From contig NZ_QUEE01000016.1 in assembly GCF_003477885.1 (NCBI RefSeq), forward strand, positions 1 through 45,759: a stretch of 45,759 bases of DNA, read 5' to 3'. This DNA is from Lachnotalea sp. AF33-28. GTDB taxonomy: Bacteria > Bacillota > Clostridia > Lachnospirales > Lachnospiraceae. Position 1 is the first letter of the stretch. Every line of letters begins with the position of its first letter. A program made the translations under genes and the position numbers. A model generated the notes under the pieces. That model was not told the DNA's origin and ran no database searches. It worked only from the letters and a program-made list of their open reading frames with translations. Positions 20,886 to 29,777 of the stretch are shown here, piece after piece.

Positions 20886-23561
20886 ATGAGTGAAAAAATA
20901 GTTTTAATGGACGGACACAGCATCTTAAACCGGGCTTTTTACGGGGTTCCGGAGCTGACGAACTCCGAAGGATGGCATACCAATGCGGTATACGGCTTCC
21001 TGAATATCCTGTTTAAAATACTGGAGGAAGAGAAGCCCGAGTATCTGACCGTGGCTTTTGATGTGAAGGAGCCGACCTTCCGCCATGAGATGTATGCGGA
21101 CTATAAAGGGACCAGAAAGCCGATGCCTGCGGAACTGCACGAGCAGGTGCCGATCATGAAGGACGTCTTAAAAGCGATGGGAGTGGCCGTGGTAGAGCGT
21201 CCCGGTTATGAGGCGGATGACATTCTGGGCACCATCGCCAAAAGGAGCGAGGCGCAGGGGTTGGAGGTATCACTGGTGTCCGGTGACCGCGACCTGCTCC
21301 AGATCGCCAGCGATCATATCTGTGTCAGGATTCCCAAGACCAAAAAAGGAACCACCACCATTGAAAACTATTATGCGGCGGATGTAAAAGCTCTTTACCA
21401 GGTGACCCCGGAGGAATTTATAGACGTTAAGGCGCTGATGGGGGATTCTTCCGACAATATTCCCGGCGTGCCGAGCATCGGGGAAAAGACGGCGACCCTC
21501 ATCATATCCCAGTATAAGAGCATAGAAAACGCTTATGCCCATGTGGATGAAATCAAGCCGCCCAGGGCGCAGAATGCCCTGCGGGAGCATTATGATATGG
21601 CTCAGATGAGCAAGGCGCTTGCCACGATAAAGACGGACTGCGAACTCCCCTGTGAACTAAAAGATGCGCGCATAGGCAATCTCTTTACCAAAGAAGCCTT
21701 TGAAATGATGAAACGGCTGGAGTTTAAGTCGCTCCTGGCCAAGTTTGACACGGTGGAAACCGGCGTGAACGAACGCCAGGAGACAGAGCGTTTTCAGCTC
21801 ATTGAAGGCCTGGCGGAAGCGGAGGAACTTTTTGAACAGATCCGGACACTCTGCGGTGGAAACGAAGCAAAGACGGAGACGGTGCTCGGATTTAAGCTGA
21901 TTGTCGAAGGCGATGAGCTGCTGGGAGTATCTCTGGCGGCAGGAAATAAGCATTGCGCGCTGATTAAGTGCGGAGGTTTTCTCACAGAGGAGTACCTGCT
22001 GGACGCCGTGCGCTCACTGATGCGGCTGCCGGCTGCAAAAGCGACCGTCGGTTTGAAGGAGCAGCTCTTTTTCCTTGGAGACATGGAGGGCGCGGCGGAT
22101 ATATGGGATGCCGGCATAGCCGCCTATCTGTTAAACCCGCTTAAGGACACCTATGATTATGACGATATCGCCAAGGATTATATGGGACTTTTGGTTCCGG
22201 CACGGACGGATTTACTGGAGAAGTTTTCTCTTGCCCGGGCAGCGGAGGAAAAAGAAGAGGAGTTTTTGAAATACTGCTGTTATTTCGCATTTGTGGCTGC
22301 CGGCAGCATGGATGTGCTGATGGCAAAACTAAGGGAAAGCGGCATGGATAAACTGTATCTGACCGTTGAGATGCCCTTGGTATACAGCCTCTATCATATG
22401 GAGAGAGAAGGCATCCGGCTGGACCGCGAAGCTTTAAAGGAGTATGGGGATAAGCTGGCGGTGCGCATAGAGCAGCTGGAAAAGGAAATTTATGAGTCGG
22501 CCGGAGGCGTCTTTAACATCAATTCCCCGAAACAGTTAGGGGAGGTGCTGTTTGACCGTCTGAAACTGCCCCATGCCAAAAAGACGAAGACAGGATATTC
22601 CACGGCCGCGGATGTGCTTGAAAAGCTGAAACCGGAACATCCGGTCATCGATATGATCCTGGAGTATAGGCAGCTGACTAAACTGAAGTCCACCTATGCG
22701 GACGGATTGGATAATTATATCGGTGGGGACGGACGCATTCACGGCAAATTCCACCAGACGATCACCGCCACCGGGCGTATCAGCAGCACGGAACCGAATC
22801 TGCAGAATATACCGGTCCGCATGGAACTGGGCAGAGCGATCCGCAAGGTTTTCGTGCCGGCAGACGGTCATGTCTTTCTGGATGCGGATTATTCGCAGAT
22901 TGAACTTCGCGTGCTGGCGCATATGTCTGGGGATGAACGGCTGATTGAGGCCTATAAGCAGGCCCAGGATATACATGCGATCACCGCGTCACAGGTGTTT
23001 CATATCCCTCTTGATGAGGTGACACCTCTTCAGAGAAGGAATGCAAAAGCAGTGAATTTCGGCATCGTTTACGGCATCAGTGCATTTGGCTTGAGCGAAG
23101 GTTTAAGCATCAGCCGTAAGGAGGCCACCGAATATATCGAGCAGTATTTTAAAACTTATCCCAAGGTAAAGGAATTTCTGGATTCACTGGTGGCGGAGGG
23201 CAAAGAAAAGGGGTACGTGACCACCATGTTTGGAAGAATCCGTCCGATCCCCGAACTAAAATCCAGCAATTTCATGCAGAGGCAGTTCGGAGAGCGGGTG
23301 GCGATGAATTCTCCGATTCAGGGAACGGCCGCCGATATCATCAAGATCGCGATGAACCGCGTGGATGCCAGACTGGAAAGGGAAAAACTGGAATCCAGGA
23401 TCGTGCTGCAGGTGCATGATGAGCTATTGATCGAAGTTAAGGCAGAGGAGCTTGCGCAGGTGAAGGCCATACTGTCGGAAGAGATGAGAGGGGCGGCGGA
23501 TCTGGCGGTTCCGCTGGAGATCGGCATGGAGACCGGAGACAATTGGTTTGCGACGAAATAA
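20886..23561 (+). CDS. polA: DNA polymerase I
   Basis: Replication and repair polymerase, 891 residues. The N-terminal 5'-3' nuclease (about 1-290) has LMDGHSILNRAFYG, ADDILGTIA, VSGDRDLLQI and GDSSDNIPGVPSIGEKTA. The middle domain (about 300-480) lacks the DxE exo-I motif and looks like a degenerate 3'-5' exonuclease, as in Bacillus and Taq enzymes. The polymerase domain has TATGRISSTEPNLQNIP, DADYSQIELRVLAHMSGD, RRNAKAVNFGIVYGIS and VLQVHDELLIE. ATG 20886 has TTTGGAGA upstream. coaE follows 19 bases downstream, a common Firmicutes pairing. Confidence 0.97.
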   Translation: MSEKIVLMDGHSILNRAFYGVPELTNSEGWHTNAVYGFLNILFKILEEEKPEYLTVAFDVKEPTFRHEMYADYKGTRKPMPAELHEQVPIMKDVLKAMGVAVVERPGYEADDILGTIAKRSEAQGLEVSLVSGDRDLLQIASDHICVRIPKTKKGTTTIENYYAADVKALYQVTPEEFIDVKALMGDSSDNIPGVPSIGEKTATLIISQYKSIENAYAHVDEIKPPRAQNALREHYDMAQMSKALATIKTDCELPCELKDARIGNLFTKEAFEMMKRLEFKSLLAKFDTVETGVNERQETERFQLIEGLAEAEELFEQIRTLCGGNEAKTETVLGFKLIVEGDELLGVSLAAGNKHCALIKCGGFLTEEYLLDAVRSLMRLPAAKATVGLKEQLFFLGDMEGAADIWDAGIAAYLLNPLKDTYDYDDIAKDYMGLLVPARTDLLEKFSLARAAEEKEEEFLKYCCYFAFVAAGSMDVLMAKLRESGMDKLYLTVEMPLVYSLYHMEREGIRLDREALKEYGDKLAVRIEQLEKEIYESAGGVFNINSPKQLGEVLFDRLKLPHAKKTKTGYSTAADVLEKLKPEHPVIDMILEYRQLTKLKSTYADGLDNYIGGDGRIHGKFHQTITATGRISSTEPNLQNIPVRMELGRAIRKVFVPADGHVFLDADYSQIELRVLAHMSGDERLIEAYKQAQDIHAITASQVFHIPLDEVTPLQRRNAKAVNFGIVYGISAFGLSEGLSISRKEATEYIEQYFKTYPKVKEFLDSLVAEGKEKGYVTTMFGRIRPIPELKSSNFMQRQFGERVAMNSPIQGTAADIIKIAMNRVDARLEREKLESRIVLQVHDELLIEVKAEELAQVKAILSEEMRGAADLAVPLEIGMETGDNWFATK

Positions 23562-23580
23562 CAAGAAGGGAACGCATTGT

Positions 23581-24165
23581 ATGAAACGAATTATCGGAGT
23601 AACCGGAGGGCTGGGAGCGGGCAAGTCCACCGTGCTTTCCATATTAAAAGAGGAGTACGGCGCCCGGGTAATCCTTGCGGATGAAGTCGGCAGAAGCCTG
23701 ATGGAGCCCGGGCAGAGCTGCTATGAGGAGATCATAAGGACCTTTGGCGAAGACATGAGAAATGAGGATGGCAGCCTGAACCGTGAAAAGCTAGGCAGCG
23801 AAGTCTTTCAGAATGCGAAAGAGCTGTCTGCATTAAACAGGATCATTCACCCCGCCGTGAAACAAAAAATCCGGGAAGAAATCTTAAAACTAGACGAGGG
23901 GCTGATTGTAATAGAGGCGGCTCTTCTCGTGGAGGATCACTATGATGAAATCTGCGACGAGCTCTGGTATGTGTATGCGCCCACGCAGGAAAGGGTGAAA
24001 CGGCTGTATGAAAACCGGGGCTATTCGGAAGTGAAATCCTACAGCATCATCCACAATCAGCTAAGCGTGACAGAATTCAAAAAAGCCTGCGATTATCTGA
24101 TCGATAACGGAGGAAGTCTGGAGCACGTCAGAGAGCAGATTGCGGCCAGGCTTCATGCCGTCTAA
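23581..24165 (+). CDS. coaE: dephospho-CoA kinase
   Basis: Last enzyme of coenzyme A synthesis, phosphorylating the 3'-hydroxyl of dephospho-CoA. The protein has 194 residues from ATG 23581, with AAGGGA upstream; an earlier in-frame start would lie inside polA. The P-loop is GVTGGLGAGKST. Other family marks are VILADEVGRSLMEPG, LNRIIHPAVKQKI and the lid region APTQERVKRLYENRGYS. It directly follows polA and is probably in the same transcript. Confidence 0.95.
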   Translation: MKRIIGVTGGLGAGKSTVLSILKEEYGARVILADEVGRSLMEPGQSCYEEIIRTFGEDMRNEDGSLNREKLGSEVFQNAKELSALNRIIHPAVKQKIREEILKLDEGLIVIEAALLVEDHYDEICDELWYVYAPTQERVKRLYENRGYSEVKSYSIIHNQLSVTEFKKACDYLIDNGGSLEHVREQIAARLHAV

Positions 24166-24173
24166 AAAAAGGG

Positions 24174-24203
24174 TTGATGCATGGCGGGAATTTGTGATAT
24201 AAT
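24174..24203 (+). promoter_or_regulatory. promoter of the MBL hydrolase unit
   Basis: TTGATG (24174-24179), an 18-base spacer and TATAAT (24198-24203), in the 103-base gap after coaE. Confidence 0.6.
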
Positions 24204-24268
24204 TGGGAAACTGTGCGGATTGATGCAAAATCAGGTAGCATAGAGTTTGTAACCGGAGGATATGAGAT

Positions 24269-25066
24269 ATGCAGATGATGAGCATCGCCAGCGGAAGCAG
24301 CGGCAATTGCATTTACATAGGCAGCGAAGAGACACATATACTGATTGACGCGGGCATAGCGGCGAAGCGGATCGAGTCAGGGCTCAATGACATAGGGCTG
24401 AAGCTCGAGGATATCCATGCATTGTTTGTTACCCATGAGCATTCCGATCATATCGCGGGGCTTGGGGTGCTTTCACGCCGGCATGGGATTCCTGTTTATA
24501 CGGCGCGTGAGACTATCACAGAGCTTAAAAAGATGAAAACGCTGGGCGCCGTACCGCCGGAGGTCTACCATGATGTTCAGGCCGATGAGGAGGTTCAGGT
24601 GGGAGATCTGACCGTTCATCCTTTTGCCATATCCCACGATGCGGCCAGACCGCTGGCATACCGGGTTTCCTGTGGGGAAAAATCCGTGGGTGTCGTAACG
24701 GACCTCGGCTATTACAGCGATTATATTGTGGAAAACATGAAAGGAATGCAGGCAGTCCTTCTGGAATCCAATCATGATATCAACATGCTGCAGACAGGCC
24801 CCTATCCCTATTATTTGAAACGCAGGATTATGGGAGATCACGGGCATCTGTCCAATGAAAGCGCGGGCCGGCTTTTGTGTGAAGTGCTGCATGATCAGAT
24901 GAAATATATCATGCTGGGGCATTTGAGCAAGGAAAATAATTACGATGAGCTCGCTTATGAGACGGTGCGCCTTGAGATTACCATGGGGGATACCCCTTAT
25001 CAGGGCAGCGATTTCCCGATTGCGGTAGCGAGAAGAGATACGCCTTCCGCATTGCTCACCATATAA
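24269..25066 (+). CDS. metallo-beta-lactamase fold hydrolase, WalJ/YycJ-like
   Basis: A 265-residue protein with the MBL metal motif THEHSDH (HxHxDH), preceded by SIASGSSGNCIYIG and HILIDAGIAAKRIE and followed by HDAARPLAYRV, VTDLGYY and MLGHLSKENN. The SGSSGN start and this motif order identify the YycJ/WalJ group, a putative nuclease linked in Bacillus to the WalRK cell-wall regulon. No walRK genes are in this window. GGAGG lies 9 bases before the ATG. The downstream ACT and PFL genes are probably co-transcribed. Confidence 0.92.
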   Translation: MQMMSIASGSSGNCIYIGSEETHILIDAGIAAKRIESGLNDIGLKLEDIHALFVTHEHSDHIAGLGVLSRRHGIPVYTARETITELKKMKTLGAVPPEVYHDVQADEEVQVGDLTVHPFAISHDAARPLAYRVSCGEKSVGVVTDLGYYSDYIVENMKGMQAVLLESNHDINMLQTGPYPYYLKRRIMGDHGHLSNESAGRLLCEVLHDQMKYIMLGHLSKENNYDELAYETVRLEITMGDTPYQGSDFPIAVARRDTPSALLTI

Positions 25067-25100
25067 AAAATGTGCAGATACGCAGGAAAAGAGGAGAATC

Positions 25101-25373
25101 ATGAAAAAGACAATTATTACGGTGGTCGGCAAAGACTGTGTCGGCATCATTGCAAAGGTATGCACTTATCTGGCAAATAACCGGGTCAATATTCTGGATA
25201 TCAGCCAGACCATTGTCCAGGAATACTTCAACATGATGATGATAGTGGATGCCAATGAGGCGCTGAAGTCATTTGATGTGCTGGTTACGGAGCTGGAGCA
25301 GATCGGCGATGAGATCGGCGTGAAGATCAGATGCCAGCATGAGGATATTTTCAATAAAATGCACCGTATTTAA
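25101..25373 (+). CDS. ACT domain protein (UPF0237 type)
   Basis: A 90-residue protein consisting of a single ACT domain: MKKTIITVVGKDCVGIIAKVCTYLANNRVNILDISQTI, then a conserved FNMMMIVD strand. The family binds amino acids or other small ligands and is usually encoded beside the DUF711/PFL family gene, as here (26 bases upstream of it). Its partner and ligand are unknown. It is probably a regulatory subunit. Confidence 0.93.
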   Translation: MKKTIITVVGKDCVGIIAKVCTYLANNRVNILDISQTIVQEYFNMMMIVDANEALKSFDVLVTELEQIGDEIGVKIRCQHEDIFNKMHRI

Positions 25374-25399
25374 AGCGCAGAGGGGAAAGTGAAAGTCCA

Positions 25400-26764
25400 A
25401 TGATAAATATATTCGAAGTCAATGAGACGAACAAAATGATTGAGCAGGAGAAGCTGGATGTGCGCACGATCACGCTCGGCATCAGCCTGCTGGATTGCTG
25501 TGATTCCGATCTGGATGTCATGAACAGGAAAATATATGACAAGATCACAACGATGGCAAAGGACCTTGTGTCCACCGGCAACGATATAGAGAAACTCTAC
25601 GGCATACCGATTGTGAATAAGAGGATATCCGTAACCCCGATCGCGCTGGTGGGAGGCCAGGCCTGCAAATGTCCGGAGGACTTTGTGACCATCGCCAAAA
25701 CGCTGGATGAGGCGGCTAAGGCCTCCCATGTCAATTTTATCGGCGGCTATTCCGCTCTCGTATCCAAAGGTATGACCAGAGCGGATGAAAACCTGATCCG
25801 GTCCATACCGACTGCGCTTGCATGCACAGAGAGAGTATGCAGTTCCGTCAATGTGGGTTCCACCAAGACCGGCATCGATATGGATGCGGTGAAGCTGATG
25901 GGAGAGATCGTGAAGGCCACTGCCGAGGCCACCAAGGAGAAGGATTCCCTCGGATGTGCCAAGCTGGTGGTGTTCTGCAACGCGCCGGACGACAATCCGT
26001 TTATGGCGGGCGCTTTCCATGGCGTGACGGAAGGTGATGCGGTGATCAACGTAGGCGTCAGCGGTCCCGGCGTTGTGAAGACTGCGCTGGAAGCGGTGCG
26101 CGGCAAGAGCTTTGAGGAGCTCTGTGAGACTGTGAAGAAGACTGCCTTTAAGGTGACCCGTGTGGGCCAGCTGGTGGCGAAAGAGGCATCCAGCCGCCTG
26201 AATATCCCCTTTGGAATTGTGGATTTGTCCCTGGCGCCCACCCCGGCCGTAGGAGACAGCGTGGCTGAGATACTCGAAGAGATGGGACTTGAAAGTGTGG
26301 GTGCGCCCGGCACCACTGCGGCTCTTGCGCTGTTAAACGACCAGGTGAAAAAGGGCGGTGTCATGGCCAGCTCCTATGTCGGAGGATTAAGCGGAGCCTT
26401 CATCCCTGTCAGCGAAGATCAGGGCATGATCGATGCGGTAAACCGCGGCGCGCTGACTCTGGAAAAACTGGAAGCCATGACCTGTGTCTGCTCAGTGGGC
26501 CTGGATATGATCGCGATTCCCGGTGACACGCCTGCAACCACGATTGCCGGCATCATCGCGGATGAGGCCGCCATCGGCATGATCAACCAGAAGACCACAG
26601 CTGTCCGCCTGATCCCCGTGATCGGAAAAGGTGTGGGAGAGACCGTGGAATTCGGCGGCCTGTTGGGTTATGCGCCGATCCAGACCGTCAATCCCTTTGG
26701 CTGCGAAGACTTTGTAAACCGTGGAGGCAGAATCCCTGCCCCGATCCACAGCTTTAAAAATTAA
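25400..26764 (+). CDS. PFL family protein (DUF711/UPF0210)
   Basis: A 454-residue protein with family stretches VRTITLGISLLDCCDSD, VGGQACKCPEDFVTIAKTLDEAA, FIGGYSALVSKGMTRAD and FGIVDLSLAPTPAVGDSVAEILEEMGLE. The family is related in structure to pyruvate formate-lyase-like proteins, but no glycyl-radical motif is evident and its reaction has not been established. It is nearly always paired with the small ACT gene that precedes it. Confidence 0.92.
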   Translation: MINIFEVNETNKMIEQEKLDVRTITLGISLLDCCDSDLDVMNRKIYDKITTMAKDLVSTGNDIEKLYGIPIVNKRISVTPIALVGGQACKCPEDFVTIAKTLDEAAKASHVNFIGGYSALVSKGMTRADENLIRSIPTALACTERVCSSVNVGSTKTGIDMDAVKLMGEIVKATAEATKEKDSLGCAKLVVFCNAPDDNPFMAGAFHGVTEGDAVINVGVSGPGVVKTALEAVRGKSFEELCETVKKTAFKVTRVGQLVAKEASSRLNIPFGIVDLSLAPTPAVGDSVAEILEEMGLESVGAPGTTAALALLNDQVKKGGVMASSYVGGLSGAFIPVSEDQGMIDAVNRGALTLEKLEAMTCVCSVGLDMIAIPGDTPATTIAGIIADEAAIGMINQKTTAVRLIPVIGKGVGETVEFGGLLGYAPIQTVNPFGCEDFVNRGGRIPAPIHSFKN

Positions 26765-26775
26765 TTTTCGCTTTA

Positions 26776-26843
26776 AAAAAAGAGAAGGCCGCATGTCAGC
26801 GGATCACCACTCCAGAGGTGTATTCGTTTAACATGCGGCCTTC
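26776..26843 (-). terminator. tmcAL terminator overlapping its own coding end
   Basis: GAAGGCCGCATGT (26784-26796) pairs perfectly with ACATGCGGCCTTC (26831-26843). On the minus strand a T run follows (TCTTTTTTTAAAG). The right arm, the loop and one base of the left arm lie inside the last 16 codons of tmcAL. On the plus strand no T run follows, so it serves chiefly the minus-strand gene. Confidence 0.8.
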
Positions 26844-28067
26844 GTGTGGGTATTTTCCCTTAATTGCGGCATAATACAGGCTGCCGGCAAAAATCTCCTT
26901 CTGAAGCAGGGACTGCGCAGCTGCCGGCAGTTTATCCAGCGCATCCCCCAATTTGGAAAAAAGGGGGGCGGAAGCGTTCTTTTTCATGGCGGTGAGTAAC
27001 GGCACCGCCTGCCGTGAAAAACCGAGAATCCGCAGATACGGGCAGTATCCCTCTTCTTTCCATTCCGAAACCTGTTCGGTCCGAATATCCAGCAGGATAT
27101 GCAGGAGCGCCCGGTTGATTCTGGTGCGGGTATACTGACGGGTTTTCAAATGTCCGGCAAAGCTGTCGATATCCTGAAACCATGTCAGTTCATTGCGTAT
27201 CCGATCCGCCAGTTCCCTGGATACATCCATGTAATCCGTAAGATCCTCATTGCAGGAAAACAGCTTATAGCAGAGCATGGAGGAAAAATCGTTGGGGACC
27301 ATAGGCAGGATCTGATGCCATGCCGCGCCGACCAGGGCCAGAGCCTCGGGCGGCATGTGGCCCATTAGCAGTTCCGTCACCTTTTCCAGATTCTGATCCG
27401 GCAGATAATCCACTTTTTCCATTACCCGCCGGATTGCGGATGCGGAGCTTAAAGCATGTTCCAGGGAAAGATCGTGATAACCGCTGTCTTTGCGCCGCAC
27501 AGTAACCGGCGCGATCTCACTTTTGGTTTTTAACAGCGCCTTGCAGTACTCCAGCCCCAGAATATTATTCGGCGAGCTTAGCAGCGCTTCCAGCGCCTCC
27601 GGTTCCATATCCGTCACAAGTCCCGACAGCGCGCGGCTTCGTGCGAGCGGCCATGAAACCCCGTTTTTCAGTTCCTGCTTCAGCGCCTTTTTATAGGGAG
27701 CAGGCTCCTTTACCAAAACAGAAGCAGCCTGTGTGAGCAGCCCTGTATCCCCGCACTCGCTTCCAAAGCACACCGCATCCACCACGCCGGTCTGATTGAG
27801 GACCGATATACCGGCCATAGCAAAGTCCTCCGCGCTTGCCGTCGCAAAAGGAACCGGCAGCTCCAGCACCACATCCGCACCGCCCATAAGGGCCATGCGG
27901 GTGCGCAGAAATTTATCCATCACAGCAGGCGCGCCCCGCTGCACAAAATTGCCGCTCATCACCGCCACCACATAATCCGCGCCGGTAAGTTTCCGAGTTT
28001 CTTCTATATGATAGGAATGTCCGTTATGAAACGGATTATATTCCGCAATAATTCCCGCTACTTTCAC
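26796..28067 (-). CDS. tmcAL: tRNA(Met) cytidine acetate ligase
   Basis: Makes N4-acetylcytidine at the wobble position of elongator tRNA-Met using acetate and ATP. The protein has 423 residues from GTG 28067, which has GGAGGTG just upstream and gives the normal N-terminus VKVAGIIAEYNPFHNGH; longer in-frame starts would add about 58 non-conserved residues. The nucleotidyltransferase motif HNGH is at 14-17, followed by VAVMSGNFVQRGAPAVMDKF and GADVVLELPVPFATASAEDFA. A consensus promoter lies upstream on the minus strand. Its acetate requirement is interesting beside pta. Confidence 0.93.
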   Translation of the reverse strand: MKVAGIIAEYNPFHNGHSYHIEETRKLTGADYVVAVMSGNFVQRGAPAVMDKFLRTRMALMGGADVVLELPVPFATASAEDFAMAGISVLNQTGVVDAVCFGSECGDTGLLTQAASVLVKEPAPYKKALKQELKNGVSWPLARSRALSGLVTDMEPEALEALLSSPNNILGLEYCKALLKTKSEIAPVTVRRKDSGYHDLSLEHALSSASAIRRVMEKVDYLPDQNLEKVTELLMGHMPPEALALVGAAWHQILPMVPNDFSSMLCYKLFSCNEDLTDYMDVSRELADRIRNELTWFQDIDSFAGHLKTRQYTRTRINRALLHILLDIRTEQVSEWKEEGYCPYLRILGFSRQAVPLLTAMKKNASAPLFSKLGDALDKLPAAAQSLLQKEIFAGSLYYAAIKGKYPHEGRMLNEYTSGVVIR

Positions 28068-28116
28068 GCATTCACCTCCACACCAAACACAAGCATCCTT
28101 CTTTTTCATCCTTTTA

Positions 28117-28145
28117 ATCATATACTCGTCCCCCCACCTTGTCAA
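28117..28145 (-). promoter_or_regulatory. tmcAL: sigma-A promoter of tmcAL
   Basis: On the minus strand TTGACA (plus 28140-28145), a 17-base spacer and TATGAT (plus 28117-28122). The stretch 28146-28343 upstream has no gene that I can see. Confidence 0.75.
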
Positions 28146-28343
28146 GAAAGCACGCCCACATGCCGCCACATCCAACATTCCCGCATTACAATACACAGTA
28201 CCACACTCTCTCCAGACATGTACTGCTTTATCAGCAACCATAAACAGTAATATTCCTACTTATTAAATCACACATAAACTTCATCGATTTACAAACCAGC
28301 ACTGCGACACACATGAAGCGCGGTTAATTAAGTCCAACGGGAG

Positions 28344-28545
28344 GTGCCGTTCCTAGCTGCATCGATAAAGCAGCGGATGAGGGGGCTGGGTATGGTCCTC
28401 ATCGGGATCCCTTGAAGCCCGTCGGTTCTTTCGCTGCGTAGTTTGCAGCGTTAGAACCGTTACGCGCTTCACGGAGCGAGAGCGCGTCCCGATGAGGACC
28501 ATACCCAGCCCCCTCATCCGCGGAAACTATCCAACAACAAGTAAC
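28344..28545 (+). mobile_element. palindromic MITE-like element, copy B
   Basis: Arms of 35 bp (28373-28407 and 28487-28521) are perfectly complementary. The right side ends AAGTAAC (28539-28545). The left end is decayed, so the boundary at 28344 is approximate; ATAAAGCA before the arm matches copy A. Between GGGATCCC..AGCCCG and CGCGCTTCACGGAGCGAGAG, both shared with copy A (reverse strand), lies a different cargo with stem CGCTGC/GCAGCG and outer GGTTCT/AGAACC. I see no clear target duplication. It is upstream of the pta promoter. Confidence 0.75.
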
Positions 28546-28588
28546 AGCGCCTCCCCCCCATGTATTTGAAAAAGCACAAATTTAAAGC

Positions 28589-28617
28589 TTGTCTGGGTGA
28601 GCGTGACGCGTTATAAT
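28589..28617 (+). promoter_or_regulatory. pta: promoter of pta
   Basis: TTGTCT (28589-28594), a 17-base spacer and a perfect TATAAT (28612-28617). AAAGGAG precedes the start codon. Confidence 0.75.
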
Positions 28618-28685
28618 AGCAGCAGAGTGCGGCGTGATACCGCAGCTATTGTTTGGAACAAAGGGAAAGAAAGGAGTCAAAAATC

Positions 28686-29681
28686 ATGGGATTTATTGAC
28701 AGTGTTAAAGAAAGAGCAAAAGCAGATAAGAAAACGATCGTATTGCCGGAGTCCATGGACAGAAGAACCTGGGAAGCGGTAGAGAAGGTTCTGGCAGAGG
28801 ATATCGCGGACCTGATTGTGATCGGAACGCCGGCTGAAGTGGAAGCAAACAGCCAGGGACTGAACATATCCGGTGCAAAAGTGATCGATCCGAACACTTC
28901 TGACAAGCTTCAGGAGTATATAGATGCTCTTGTGGAATTAAGAAAAGCAAAGGGAATGACGCCGGAACAGGCTAAGACCCTTTTGACAACCGATTATATG
29001 TATTATGCATGTATGATGGTGAAGATGGGGGATGCGGACGGTGTTGTTTCCGGCGCCTGCCATTCCACAGCCAACACTTTAAGGCCGTCCCTGCAGATTC
29101 TGAAGACAAAACCGGGCGTTAAGCTGGTTTCCGCGTTTTTTGTAATGGTGGTGCCTAACTGCGATATGGGAAGCAACGGAACCTTTATCTTCGGCGATGC
29201 CGGCCTGGAGCAGAATCCGGATCCGGAGAAGCTGGCGGCCATCGCGATTTCTTCCGCCGAGTCCTTCAGCCTGCTGGTTCAGGATGAGCCGATTGTTGCG
29301 ATGCTTTCTCATTCCACGAAGGGAAGTGCAAAACATGCGGATGTGGATAAGGTTGTGGAGGCTACCAGGATCGCCAAAGAGCTGCGTCCTGACCTGAAGC
29401 TGGACGGTGAACTGCAGGCGGATGCCGCCATGGTACCCAGCGTGGGCAGCTCTAAGGCTCCCGGCAGCGAAGTGGCCGGCAGGGCCAACGTGCTGGTATT
29501 CCCCGATCTGGATGCGGGAAATATCGGATATAAGCTGGTGCAGAGACTCGCGAAGGCAGAGGCATACGGCCCGGTTACCCAGGGCATCGCTAAGCCTGTA
29601 AACGATCTGTCCAGAGGCTGCAGCGCCGATGATATCGTGGGCGTGGTAGCAATCACAGCAGTTCAGGCGCAGGCACAGTAA
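28686..29681 (+). CDS. pta: phosphate acetyltransferase
   Basis: Converts acetyl-CoA and phosphate to acetyl phosphate in fermentative acetate formation. The protein has 331 residues from ATG 28686, with AAAGGAG nine bases upstream. Visible motifs are KTIVLPESMDRR at the N-terminus, GDADGVVSGACHSTANTLRPSLQI, MLSHSTKGSAKH and, at the C-terminus, GCSADDIVGVVAITAVQAQ. It is a short, single-domain Pta as in Firmicutes. In many Clostridia ackA follows directly and then DUF177-rpmF; here DUF177-rpmF follows without ackA. Confidence 0.96.
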   Translation: MGFIDSVKERAKADKKTIVLPESMDRRTWEAVEKVLAEDIADLIVIGTPAEVEANSQGLNISGAKVIDPNTSDKLQEYIDALVELRKAKGMTPEQAKTLLTTDYMYYACMMVKMGDADGVVSGACHSTANTLRPSLQILKTKPGVKLVSAFFVMVVPNCDMGSNGTFIFGDAGLEQNPDPEKLAAIAISSAESFSLLVQDEPIVAMLSHSTKGSAKHADVDKVVEATRIAKELRPDLKLDGELQADAAMVPSVGSSKAPGSEVAGRANVLVFPDLDAGNIGYKLVQRLAKAEAYGPVTQGIAKPVNDLSRGCSADDIVGVVAITAVQAQAQ

Positions 29682-29720
29682 AGATGCGCCGTCTGTGCTG
29701 CTACAAATTTCAGAAAACAA

Positions 29721-29749
29721 TTGACATTTCATGGACACATATGTATAAT
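29721..29749 (+). promoter_or_regulatory. consensus promoter of the DUF177-rpmF pair
   Basis: Perfect TTGACA (29721-29726), a 17-base spacer and perfect TATAAT (29744-29749). This fits high expression of a ribosomal protein gene independent of pta. Confidence 0.9.
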
Positions 29750-29777
29750 GTTTAAAGTGCGTATTAGGAGATAGTGT

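Noticed and set aside
21786..22320. Active proofreading domain in PolA
   Set aside because: The DxE exo-I signature is missing in the middle domain, so proofreading is unlikely; this is usual for Firmicutes PolA and not a novelty.
28068..28241. Longer N-terminus for tmcAL
   Set aside because: It would cross the promoter and add about 58 residues not typical of the family; GTG 28067 has GGAGGTG and gives the normal start.
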